64,000 nucleotides of DNA, from the NCBI GenBank assembly GCA_964436465.1, contig CAYTCV010000002.1, forward strand, positions 1 through 64,000, written 5' to 3'. The notes beneath the pieces are model-generated. The model made no database searches. It was given only the letters and a program-made list of their open reading frames with translations, and had not been told where the DNA came from. Source of the DNA: RBG-13-66-14 sp964436465. Lineage in GTDB: Bacteria > RBG-13-66-14. A program made the position numbers and the translations under genes. Shown in pieces: positions 28,347-36,257 of this stretch (its first letter is position 1; each line of letters begins with the position of its first letter).

Positions 28347-28366
28347 GGGGCTGACGCGTCAGCCCC
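28347..28366. repeat. perfect 20-bp palindrome between rpe and ffh
   Basis: GGGGCTGACGCGTCAGCCCC, no T-run on either side; 16 bases upstream of the ffh ATG. It could be a binding site for a dimeric regulator or an RNA stem that blocks or separates the genes. Confidence 0.5.
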
Positions 28367-28399
28367 GGGGATTTCGATTCAAGCGATAGGAGTCGAGGC

Positions 28400-29044
28400 T
28401 CAGGGGGCCGAGGCCTCGGCGCGGAGACGGGTCAGTATTTCGTTCAAATCGCCCTTGAAGAGGGCGCTGCCGACGACGGCCAGGTCCGCGCCGCCGGCGG
28501 CCACCTTCGCCATCGTCCGCTCGTTGACCCCCCCGTCCACCATCACCGGCGTGTCCACGCGCTCCTTCAGCCAGCGCACCTTGTCCAGGCAGGTTTCTAT
28601 CATCCCCTGCCCGCCCCAGCCGGGGTTGACGGTCATGATGAGGAAGAGGTCGGCCGAGCCCAGGAGCGGCTCGAGCTGGACGACGGGGGTGCCGGGGTTG
28701 ATGGAGACGCCGGCCTTCCGGCCGAGGGATTTGATGCGGTCGAGGAGCCGGTGGACGTGGGGCGCGGCCTCCTGGTGCACGGTTATCCAGTCCGCCCCCG
28801 CCTCGGCGAAGAGCTCGAGTTGCGCCTCGGGACGGGCGACCATGAGGTGCGCGTCGTAAATACCCCCCACCGCGCCCTTCAAATCGGCCAGGAGCTTGGC
28901 GCCGAAGGTGATGGGCGGCACGAAGTTGCCGTCCATCACGTCGAGGTGGATTGTCTCCAACCCGGCGTCGAGCAACCGGCGGACGACGGCGCCCAGCTCG
29001 GTCTGGTCGGCGGAGAGGATGCTGGGGACGATTTTTACGGCCAT
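28400..29044 (-). CDS. rpe: ribulose-phosphate 3-epimerase
   Basis: 214 aa from the ATG at 29044 (MAVKIVPSILSAD), the family's usual start; an upstream in-frame codon only extends into the PASTA gene. TIM barrel with the motifs VPSILSAD, IHLDVMDGNFVPPITFG, HLMVARPE, TVNPGWGGQGMIETCLDKV and VDGGVNERTM, including the two metal-binding His/Asp positions. Interconverts ribulose-5-P and xylulose-5-P in the pentose phosphate pathway. The PASTA gene ends (29046) next to its start, so they are co-transcribed. Confidence 0.95.
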   Translation of the reverse strand: MAVKIVPSILSADQTELGAVVRRLLDAGLETIHLDVMDGNFVPPITFGAKLLADLKGAVGGIYDAHLMVARPEAQLELFAEAGADWITVHQEAAPHVHRLLDRIKSLGRKAGVSINPGTPVVQLEPLLGSADLFLIMTVNPGWGGQGMIETCLDKVRWLKERVDTPVMVDGGVNERTMAKVAAGGADLAVVGSALFKGDLNEILTRLRAEASAP

Positions 29045-29045
29045 C

Positions 29046-29978
29046 TTAGAAGGTGTCCGGAGGCGGCGTTTCCCCGCCACCCTCGGGCGTCGGGACCGTC
29101 TCGCCGCCGGTGGGCGGGCCCTTGCTGATTACCACGGTCACCGTGGCGCCCCGGGCCACCGTCGCGCCGACCTCGGGGGACTGGCGGATGATGTGGCCCG
29201 GCGGGATGCTGGAAGAAAATTCGAAAGTGGTGTCCCCCATCACCAGCTCCCAGGTGGAGACGCGGCTGACGGCGGTGCGGTAGTCGGCGCCGACCAGGTT
29301 CGGCATCTTGAAGGAGGTCTCCTCGGAACCCAGCGAGACGAGGATGTCTATTCGGGTTCCGCGCGGCACCTCGCGCCCCGGCTCGGGGTTCTGGCCGATG
29401 ACCGAGCCTTCCGGGACGTTGGGGTCGTAGCTTTCGCGGACCTTCCCCACCACCAGCCCGGCGCGGCGGAGGACGTCCTCGGCCTGGCGCTGGCTCATCT
29501 TGGTTACATTGGGGATGCGGACGTCCTCGGAACCGGCGGAGACGGTGAGCTCGATGATGCGGCCCGGCCGCACGTTCATCCCCGGTTCCTGACGCTGGCT
29601 GACGACGTACCCGGCCGGCACGTCCGCCGAGTATTCCTCGGCCACCTTCTCGTAGTTGAGGCCTATCTCGACCAACTGGGAGGACGCCGCCTCGAAGCTC
29701 ATGTTCGTCAGGTCGGGGACCTCGACCTCCTCACCCCCCACTAACAGGGGCATGATGACGAAGTTGGCCAAAAGCATGCCGACGACGAGGGCGCCCACGG
29801 CCAGGCCGATGTAGAGCAGCACGGCCTTCAGGCGGGCCAGTTTCGAGGATTTGCGCTTCACGGGTAAGGGGGCCTGCTGCTGGGCCGACTCACCGAAGCC
29901 GAATCCCTCGAACTTCGGCCGGTCCTGGGATTGCGAGTCGTAACCGAGCCCCGTTCCGCTGTCGTTCTGGTCGTTCAT
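29046..29978 (-). CDS. membrane-anchored three-PASTA-domain protein
   Basis: 310 aa. Gln/Ser-rich cytoplasmic N-tail (~residues 1-48), one transmembrane helix (AVLLYIGLAVGALVVGMLLANFV-type segment, ~50-75), then three PASTA domains starting at VEVPDLTNMSFEAA, VRIPNVTKMSQRQAE and FKMPNLVGADYRTA, each ending in the typical G..I.L.VS.G strand, and a Pro/Gly/Thr tail. PASTA repeats bind peptidoglycan or muropeptides and usually sit on Ser/Thr kinases or PBPs; no kinase domain is present here. In this gene order (rsmB, PASTA, rpe) a cell-wall-sensing role is likely but unproven. Confidence 0.85.
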   Translation of the reverse strand: MNDQNDSGTGLGYDSQSQDRPKFEGFGFGESAQQQAPLPVKRKSSKLARLKAVLLYIGLAVGALVVGMLLANFVIMPLLVGGEEVEVPDLTNMSFEAASSQLVEIGLNYEKVAEEYSADVPAGYVVSQRQEPGMNVRPGRIIELTVSAGSEDVRIPNVTKMSQRQAEDVLRRAGLVVGKVRESYDPNVPEGSVIGQNPEPGREVPRGTRIDILVSLGSEETSFKMPNLVGADYRTAVSRVSTWELVMGDTTFEFSSSIPPGHIIRQSPEVGATVARGATVTVVISKGPPTGGETVPTPEGGGETPPPDTF

Positions 29979-30035
29979 CCGCCACCGCTTGTTTCTATTG
30001 GTCAGTCAATCATACCCCATTCGCCGCCGGTAAGG

Positions 30036-31355
30036 CTACCTCACCCTCCGCAAGAGCGCCACGAAGGCTCCGTCGGTTCCGGTTCTGTGCGGCAGGGCGC
30101 GTATGTAGCCCGTGGAATCGCCGAAGCTCCCTCCTAGGGCGGCGGGCGTGTGTTGAAAATCGCCCCGTCCGCCTATAAACCGTTCCACCACGCCCTCGTT
30201 CTCCTCGGGTTCCAGGGAGCAGGTAGAGTAGGCCACCAGCCCCCCCGATTTTACCAAACGGGAGGCCGAAGTTAAGAGGTCGAGCTGCAGGCGCGCCAGG
30301 GCCTTCAAATCCTCCGGCCTGCGCCTCCACCGCGCCTCGACGCGGCGCCGAAGCACACCGGTGTTGGAGCAGGGCGCGTCGAGAAGAATCTTGTCGAATC
30401 GGCGTCCGGCGAGCGGCGGGAGCAGCAGGTCGCCGTTCACCACCGCCGCGGGCAGGCCGAGCCGGCGGATATTTTCTGCGAGAACGGCGCACCGCCGGGG
30501 TGAAACTTCCAGGGCCACGGTTTTTAGCCCTCCACCGGCCAGACGGTGCAGGTGGAAGAGCTTACCCCCGGGGGCCGAGCAGGCGTCCAGAATCAGCTCG
30601 CCGGGTTGGGGATTCAGCGCCGTCGCCGCCAGCGCCGTCGCCGGGTCGGCGGCGTAAATTTTGCCCTCCAGGTACGCCCCGCTAGCGGTCAGGTCCTCCC
30701 CGCGGGCGAGCCGGTAGCAGCCGGGAAATCCCTCCACCGCCTCGGCGTCCGGGACGATTTTTTGAAAATCCTCCCCGGCCGCCCGAAAGGGATTGAGGAA
30801 AGCGAAGGTATCGGGCGGCTCGTTGTCCACGGCGCACAGCCGGGCGGTCTCCTCGAAGCCGTAGCGCTCCAGCCACCGCTTCACCAGCCAGCGGGGGTGG
30901 CTGCCGGTTGCGGTCAGATAACCGACGGGGTCCGCGGCCGCGTCGGGCGGCTCGGGACGGCCCTCGCTCAAGCGCCGCAGGACGGCGTTGACCAACCCCG
31001 CAGCGCTTCGCGTCGTGTTCCGCGTTCGGGCCAGTTGCACCGTCCGGTCCACTGCGGCGTAGGCCGGGACGCGGTCCAGCTCCAAAAGCTGGTAAGCTCC
31101 CAGGCGCAGGAGCTCGCGCAGGTCTGGGTGCAGCGTCCGCAGGGGCCGGGTCAGATACCGTTCCAGCCCGTAGTCGAGACAACCCCGCTTGCGCAGGGTT
31201 CCCAGGGTCAGTTCGAAGGCCAGCCGCCGCTCAACGGACGGCAAATCGGCGTCGGCCAGCAGTCCGCGCAGCAGGGGCTCGGCGTCCCCCTTCCCGGCGG
31301 CCACGCCCCGGAGCGTTTCCCAAGACGCCGAGCGTGCGTCGAGCTGCGCCGTCAT
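30036..31355 (-). CDS. rsmB: 16S rRNA (cytosine-967-C5) methyltransferase RsmB
   Basis: 439 aa. NusB-like RNA-binding domain (residues 1-~140: RRLAFELTLGTLRKRG...LRLGAYQLLELDRVPAYAAVDRTVQLA) fused to a NOL1/NOP2/Sun SAM-dependent methylase with SAM motif LDACSAPGGKLFHLH, LLDAPCSNTG (general cysteine) and AYSTCSLEPEEN (catalytic cysteine). The domain order is that of RsmB. Its start overlaps the polysaccharide deacetylase stop by 4 bases. Confidence 0.95.
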   Translation of the reverse strand: MTAQLDARSASWETLRGVAAGKGDAEPLLRGLLADADLPSVERRLAFELTLGTLRKRGCLDYGLERYLTRPLRTLHPDLRELLRLGAYQLLELDRVPAYAAVDRTVQLARTRNTTRSAAGLVNAVLRRLSEGRPEPPDAAADPVGYLTATGSHPRWLVKRWLERYGFEETARLCAVDNEPPDTFAFLNPFRAAGEDFQKIVPDAEAVEGFPGCYRLARGEDLTASGAYLEGKIYAADPATALAATALNPQPGELILDACSAPGGKLFHLHRLAGGGLKTVALEVSPRRCAVLAENIRRLGLPAAVVNGDLLLPPLAGRRFDKILLDAPCSNTGVLRRRVEARWRRRPEDLKALARLQLDLLTSASRLVKSGGLVAYSTCSLEPEENEGVVERFIGGRGDFQHTPAALGGSFGDSTGYIRALPHRTGTDGAFVALLRRVR

Positions 31356-32482
31356 TCCCGGTCCAGGCGTTCGATGAAGGTCGCCAGGCCCATGGACGGG
31401 ACGATGTTCCAGCGCCGGAGCTCGATTTCATTCGTGTCGGCGTCCACAAAGGTGTTGCCGGCCTTGATGGTGAGGACGCCCTCGTAGCCGGCCAGAAGCG
31501 CGCTCTTGAGCACGTAGTCGTCGTAGGCGCCGTAGGGCAGGGCCAGGCTCCGGATGGGCACCCCCAGGTGCTCCTCGAGGATGAGCCTGGAGTCCACCAA
31601 CTCGTGCATCAGCCTTTGGGTATAGGTCCCCTGCCCCGAGGGGGGCTTGGAGCCGTGTCCACTCCACGCGCCCCGGTTGGTCAGGTCGCAGTGGGAGACG
31701 GTGTGGCTGCCGATTTCGAAGCCGTTGGACAGCATCTCGCGGTACTGGTCCCAGGTGTTGGACCGGCCGCCCACGCCGATGTAGTTCGTGTAGAGGTACA
31801 GAGTGGCCGTGGCGCCGTATTTCTTAAGAATCGGGTAGGCGTAGCGGTAGACGCCGCTCCAGCCGTCGTCGAAGGTCAGCGCCACGCAGCGGGGCGGCAG
31901 GTCTCCGCCGCCGGAGTAGACGGCGTCCAGCAGCTGGCCGATGGTAATGAAACGGTACCCCTCTTCCGTCAGCCAGCGCACCTCCTCCTCGAACTGCCAG
32001 GGGGTAATGACGGTGGAGTACCGGGAGGCGTCGCGGATGTCGTGGTACATCAGGATAGAGACCTTGGGCCTCTCGCCGCGCTCGCGCCGGGGGTCGGCCC
32101 ATTCGTTCGCCCGGGCCACGTCGTACAGCAGGCGCGGCTGCCCCACCTTCGCGTAGGGCCGGTAGTCGGCCAGGGTCTCCCAGACGATGGGCTCGCGCCG
32201 CAGGAGGGATTCGCCGGCCGCCTGGGCGCGACATATGCCCTCCCACACCGCGGCGGATTCGCCCGGCGACGGCTCCCCGCGCAGCTTCCCCTCGATTTGG
32301 AACTCCTCCGGGTTGCGGAAATCCTCGAGGCTGGTGAGGTCGGGCTTTAGCGCCACGGACGCGAACGGGTCGAACTCCGCCCGATGGGTGTAGTCGTCCA
32401 GGCTCGAGAGGTCCGGGCGGAGGTCGTCGGCCGCGGCGAGCGAGGAGATGACCGTCAGAATTGTGAGGATGTATCTGAGCAT
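31352..32482 (-). CDS. exported polysaccharide deacetylase (NodB fold)
   Basis: 376 aa from the ATG at 32482 (LRYILTILTVISSLAAA signal peptide); an upstream frame extends 35 residues without a signal. The N-terminal ~130 residues are unassigned. The NodB homology domain has SILMYHDIRDASR, ALTFDDGWSGVYRYAYPILKK (TFDD with the catalytic and metal Asp) and GSHTVSHCDLTN (H-x3-H metal motif). Predicted to remove N-acetyl or O-acetyl groups from a cell-surface polysaccharide or peptidoglycan. First gene of the operon deacetylase-rsmB. Confidence 0.88.
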   Translation of the reverse strand: MLRYILTILTVISSLAAADDLRPDLSSLDDYTHRAEFDPFASVALKPDLTSLEDFRNPEEFQIEGKLRGEPSPGESAAVWEGICRAQAAGESLLRREPIVWETLADYRPYAKVGQPRLLYDVARANEWADPRRERGERPKVSILMYHDIRDASRYSTVITPWQFEEEVRWLTEEGYRFITIGQLLDAVYSGGGDLPPRCVALTFDDGWSGVYRYAYPILKKYGATATLYLYTNYIGVGGRSNTWDQYREMLSNGFEIGSHTVSHCDLTNRGAWSGHGSKPPSGQGTYTQRLMHELVDSRLILEEHLGVPIRSLALPYGAYDDYVLKSALLAGYEGVLTIKAGNTFVDADTNEIELRRWNIVPSMGLATFIERLDRE

Positions 32483-32580
32483 ATCGGGTGGTGGCGCGTC
32501 GGCGCAAGTATAGCATACGTCGGCGGTCCCTTCCGGTGAATCGGAGTCCGCCGCGGAAGTGTTCCCGGGAGGCGGCCGTG

Positions 32581-32609
32581 TTGACACACCGGCGGGATAA
32601 ACCTAAAAT
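32581..32609 (+). promoter_or_regulatory. promoter of ispF
   Basis: TTGACA (32581-32586), 17-base spacer, TAAAAT (32604-32609), ~33 bases before the ATG. Confidence 0.75.
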
Positions 32610-32642
32610 CCACACCGTGCAACGCCCTGGGCGGTTTTTCCA

Positions 32643-33131
32643 ATGAGGGTCGGAATCGGGTTCGACGTGCACCGGCTGACGCCCGACCGCAGGCTGGTTC
32701 TGGGCGGGGTCGAGATTCCCTTCGAGCTGGGGCTCGCCGGGCATTCCGACGCCGACGTGCTGGTCCACGCGGTGATGGACGCCCTGCTGGGGGCGGCGGG
32801 GCTCCCCGACATCGGCCAAAAATTTCCCGACGACGACCCCCGCTACGCCGGAGCCGATTCCTGCGCCCTGTTGGCCGAGGTGGCGGGGAAGGTCGCCGAG
32901 GCCGGATTGGCCGTGGTCAACGTGGACGCGGTCGTCGCCTGCGAGCGGCCGAAGCTGGCGCCCCACGTCCCGGCGATGCGCGAGAAGCTGGGGCGTGTTC
33001 TGGGCCTGGATGCGGGCCGGGTTTCCATCAAGGCCACCACCACCGAGGGGCTCGGCTGCACCGGCCGGGGCGAGGGTATCGCGGCCTGGGCGGTGGCGCT
33101 GGTTTCCGAAATGAGTGGGCCGGGGGTTTGA
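32643..33131 (+). CDS. ispF: 2-C-methyl-D-erythritol 2,4-cyclodiphosphate synthase IspF
   Basis: 162 aa, normal length. Zinc ligands in GIGFDVHRL (Asp/His) and GHSDADVLVHAVMDALLGA (His), substrate loop FPDDDPRYAGADS, and the family end KATTTEGLGCTGRGEGIAAWAV. Forms the cyclic diphosphate in the MEP isoprenoid pathway. No other MEP genes are nearby. First gene of a plus-strand run with its own promoter. Confidence 0.97.
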   Translation: MRVGIGFDVHRLTPDRRLVLGGVEIPFELGLAGHSDADVLVHAVMDALLGAAGLPDIGQKFPDDDPRYAGADSCALLAEVAGKVAEAGLAVVNVDAVVACERPKLAPHVPAMREKLGRVLGLDAGRVSIKATTTEGLGCTGRGEGIAAWAVALVSEMSGPGV

Positions 33132-33176
33132 CCCCCCTGTCTCACCTTGTAAACCGGCCCGAAAGCGAGGATTTCG

Positions 33177-34242
33177 GTGAAAACGGCTCTGCGCATTTTT
33201 TTGATACTCGGCCTGCTCCTGACGGCGTCCTGCAAAATCGGGCGGCGGCCGATGGGCGCGGCCTTCGTCCTCCGCGAGGGCGATTCCAGCCGGGCGTTCT
33301 ACATGCCGGTCCTGGGCTCCGAAGGGCTCCGATTCGGCGAGCCGGTGAAGCTGCCCTTCCCCGGGCCGGTGGACCAGTTGGCCTTTACCCCGGACGGCCG
33401 GGAGCTGTGGGCCTGGGCCGGAGCGGATGGTGGCGAGCCGGCCCTCTGGTCCCTCGCCTTCACCGGCGACCGCTTCGGCGAGCCGGAGCGGCGGTTCGAC
33501 CTGGCGCCCTACCCCGCGGGACTCTCCTCGGCGTCGGCCCCCCGTGACGGCGCGGTCGTCTTCGACGCGCTGGAGCCGGTAACCGGCCGCTGGCAGCTTT
33601 TCATCCTCGACGACGGCGGCCTGCGACAACTGACGCCGGGGGAGGCCGACTGCCAGTCCCCGACGCTCCCGCCTGACGGCGCGCCGAACGGCGNNNNNNN
33701 NNNNNNNNNNNNNNNNNNNNNNNNNNNNNNNNNNNNNNNNNNNNNNNNNNNNNNNNNNNNNNNNNNNNNNNNNNNNNNNNNNNNNNNNNNNNNACGGCGC
33801 GCCGAACGGCGATGTGGTCGTCTTCTCCAGCAACCGGGACGGCGCCGGCGGCGCGAAGGCCGACTGGGGCATCTGGGCCTGCGACGTCTCCACCGGGGCC
33901 ATCTTCGAGGTTTACGACACCCCGGCCGACGAGGGCTCGCCCTGGTTCGCCCCCGACGGCGCGCTCTACTTCGACAGTTTCGAGTACGCCGGGGAAATTC
34001 CCGCCGGCTCCATTTGGCGCCTCGATGAGCCGTGGGAACGGGAGGAAAAGCCCGCGGCGGAGCGCGTGGCCGCCCTCGACGGACTGGTCCTCTTCCCCCG
34101 GCCCAGTCCCGACGGGGAATGGCTTCTCGTTACGATTTACGACGAGCCGCGCTGGATGAGCCGCATCGTCAATCCGGAAACCCTGGAGAGCCGGCCCCTG
34201 GCCGGTGAGGACGCCGAAATCACCTACGCCTGCTGGCGTTGA
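33177..34242 (+). CDS. beta-propeller (TolB/WD40-like) lipoprotein, interrupted by assembly gap
   Basis: Starts at a GTG (33177) with AGCGAGG upstream. Lipobox LLTASC. The sequence has PD40/TolB-like blades such as VDQLAFTPDGRELWAW, VVVFSSNRDGAGG and SPWFAPDGALYFDS. One hundred Ns (33694-33793) split it, but the 18 bases before the gap recur exactly after it; removing the Ns and one copy joins both halves in frame (PPDGAPNG-DVVVFSSN) into a 315-aa protein. It probably binds ligands or partners at the envelope. Ends just before the rRNA methylase gene. Confidence 0.8.
33694..33793. other. scaffold gap of 100 Ns, probably an unmerged overlap
   Basis: ACGGCGCGCCGAACGGCG ends at 33693 and begins again at 33794; joining on this overlap keeps the reading frame. 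Confidence 0.85.
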
Positions 34243-34252
34243 GCGTTCCGCT

Positions 34253-34981
34253 TTGGAGCTGATTTACGGTTACAGGCCCGTTCAGGAGGCGCTGCGCGCC
34301 GGAGCCGGCGTGGTTCGGCTGTACGTGGCGCATGAGCGCGGCCGGAAGATATCCGCCCTGGCCGCCGATGCCCGGAAGGCCGGAATAGCGGTTTCGGTCG
34401 TCCCGGAGAGGGAACTGGTCCAAATCTGCCGCTCGCAGAGGCATCAGGGCGTGGCGGCCCAGATTGAACGGCTGACGTTCACCGTGGAGGACCTGGTCGA
34501 AATCGCCGAGGAACGCGGCGAGAAGCCTTTCCTCGCGGTGACCGACCATCTCGAGGACCCGCACAACCTGGGCGCGGTGCTGCGGACCGCGGAGTGCGCC
34601 GGGTGCCACGGCGCGGTCATCCCCGTCCGCCGCGCCGCACCGGTCACGGGCACCGTCGTGCGGGCCTCGGCCGGGGCGACGGCCCACCTCCCGCTGGCCG
34701 TGGTCTCGAACGTGGCCCAGGCCGTCCGGCGCCTGAAGGAGCTGGGCGTCTGGTGCATCGGGCTCTCCGGTGACGCCGGCGAGACCATCTACTCCACCGA
34801 CCTGAAGGGACCGCTCGCGCTGGTGGTGGGAGCCGAGAGCCGGGGGGTCGGGCACGCCGTGGAGCTGGCCTGCGACTTTTTGGCCCGCATCCCGCTCTTC
34901 GGCGAGGTCGAGTCGCTCAACGCCAGCGTGGCCTTCGGGGTGGCCGCCTTCGAGGCGCTGCGTCAGCGCCGTGGGCTTTAA
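34253..34981 (+). CDS. rlmB: TrmH/SpoU-family 2'-O-ribose methyltransferase, RlmB-like
   Basis: 242 aa from the TTG at 34253 (LELIYGYRPVQEALRAG), the typical beginning of RlmB; an upstream GTG at 34205 lies inside the preceding gene. N-terminal L30-like substrate-binding domain, then the SpoU knot: motif 1 DHLEDPHNLGAVLRTAECAG, motif 2 ALVVGAESRGVGH, motif 3 IPLFGEVESLNASVAFGVAAFE. Predicted to methylate G2251 of 23S rRNA (or a related site) using SAM. Start codon choice is uncertain, since no strong ribosome site is visible. Confidence 0.88.
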   Translation: MELIYGYRPVQEALRAGAGVVRLYVAHERGRKISALAADARKAGIAVSVVPERELVQICRSQRHQGVAAQIERLTFTVEDLVEIAEERGEKPFLAVTDHLEDPHNLGAVLRTAECAGCHGAVIPVRRAAPVTGTVVRASAGATAHLPLAVVSNVAQAVRRLKELGVWCIGLSGDAGETIYSTDLKGPLALVVGAESRGVGHAVELACDFLARIPLFGEVESLNASVAFGVAAFEALRQRRGL

Positions 34982-35000
34982 AACCGAAAAAGGAGAAAAC

Positions 35001-36203
35001 GTGGCCGCGGATGACATTCGCTTCGCCGACCGGCTGACCGGTTTCGGCCGCGAGACCGGTTTCGAAATCAAGCAGAAGGCCATGGCCCTGGAGTCCCGGG
35101 GAATCGACGTGGTCCACCTCGAGGTGGGGGAACCCGACTTCCCCACGCCGCCGAATATCATCGCCGCCGCCAAGGGCGCCCTGGACGCCGGGCAGACCCA
35201 CTACGCCCCCAGCGCCGGTCTGCCGGCCCTGCGCGAGGCGGTGGCCGAGCACGTCACCCGGATGTACTCCACCCCCGTGCGCGCCGCCGAGGTCGTCATC
35301 GCCCCCGGGGCCAAGCCGCTCATCTTCTTCAGTTTCCAGGCGCTGGTCAATCCCGGGGAACTGGTGCTCATCCCCGACATCAACTTCCCGGCCTACGAGG
35401 CCGCGGCGATGCTCGTCGGCGCTAGAATCGAGACTTACCCCCTCCTTCCCGGGAAAGGGTTCCGGCCCGATATGGATTGGCTCGCCGACAAGGCGGCCTC
35501 CGACAAAGTCCGGATGCTCGTCACCAACAGTCCCCACAACCCCACCGGCGGCATGTTCACCGGCGAGGACTACGCCGGAATAGTCGAGCTGTCCGAGAAG
35601 CACGGATTCTGGGTCCTCTCCGACGAGGTGTACTCCTCCATCGTCTACGACGAACCCCACGTCTCGGCGCTCGCCTCCCCGGCCCTCAAGCCCCGCCTCA
35701 TCATGGTGGACGGCTGGAGCAAGACCTTCGCCATGACCGGCTGGCGCCTGGGATACGGCGTCGTCCCGGAGCCGCTGGCCGGGAAGCTGGCGACCCTGAC
35801 CACCAACTCCAACTCCTGCACCTGCACCTTCAACCAGTACGGGGCGTTGGAGGCGATAACCAACCCCGAGAGCTGGGACGCCGTGGAGCGGATGCGGCAG
35901 GAATTCGCCGCGCGCCGCGCGTACCTAATCCCCGCCCTGCGCTCGCTCGGCTGCCTGAAGGTGAGCGAGCCCAAGGGCGCCTTCTACGCCTTCGCCGACC
36001 TTTCGAGCCTGGGTATGCCGTCCAAGGAAATCAACGACCGCCTGCTGGAAGAGGCGCACATCGCCGCCCTCCACGGCACGGCCTTCGGCGCCGCCGGCGA
36101 GGGATACATCCGCTTCAGCTTCGCCAACAGCCTGGTGAACCTGCAGAGCTTCGTGGACCGTCTCACCGCCTGGGTGGCGAAGTACTGCCAGGAGTGCTCT
36201 TAG
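35001..36203 (+). CDS. class I/II PLP-dependent aminotransferase
   Basis: 400 aa from the GTG at 35001, 6 bases after AAGGAG. Family features: EVGEPDFPTPPNIIAAAKGAL, YAPSAGLPALREAVAEH, NSPHNPTGGMF (Asn), LSDEVYSSIVYDEP (Asp/Tyr) and the Schiff-base Lys in GWSKTFAMTGWRLGYGV. Closest in pattern to aspartate/alanine-type aminotransferases of subgroup I-gamma; substrate not decided by sequence. Separated from rlmB by 19 bases, so likely the same transcript. Confidence 0.92.
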   Translation: MAADDIRFADRLTGFGRETGFEIKQKAMALESRGIDVVHLEVGEPDFPTPPNIIAAAKGALDAGQTHYAPSAGLPALREAVAEHVTRMYSTPVRAAEVVIAPGAKPLIFFSFQALVNPGELVLIPDINFPAYEAAAMLVGARIETYPLLPGKGFRPDMDWLADKAASDKVRMLVTNSPHNPTGGMFTGEDYAGIVELSEKHGFWVLSDEVYSSIVYDEPHVSALASPALKPRLIMVDGWSKTFAMTGWRLGYGVVPEPLAGKLATLTTNSNSCTCTFNQYGALEAITNPESWDAVERMRQEFAARRAYLIPALRSLGCLKVSEPKGAFYAFADLSSLGMPSKEINDRLLEEAHIAALHGTAFGAAGEGYIRFSFANSLVNLQSFVDRLTAWVAKYCQECS

Positions 36204-36257
36204 GCCGTCGGGTCCGCCGGACGCACGTGTGTTAAAATCGTCGGGAACGAACGGGAT

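Noticed and set aside
31824..33902. Very long minus-strand frame crossing the N gap and ispF
   Set aside because: Ns are read as open codons and the frame is antisense to ispF and out of phase with the deacetylase.
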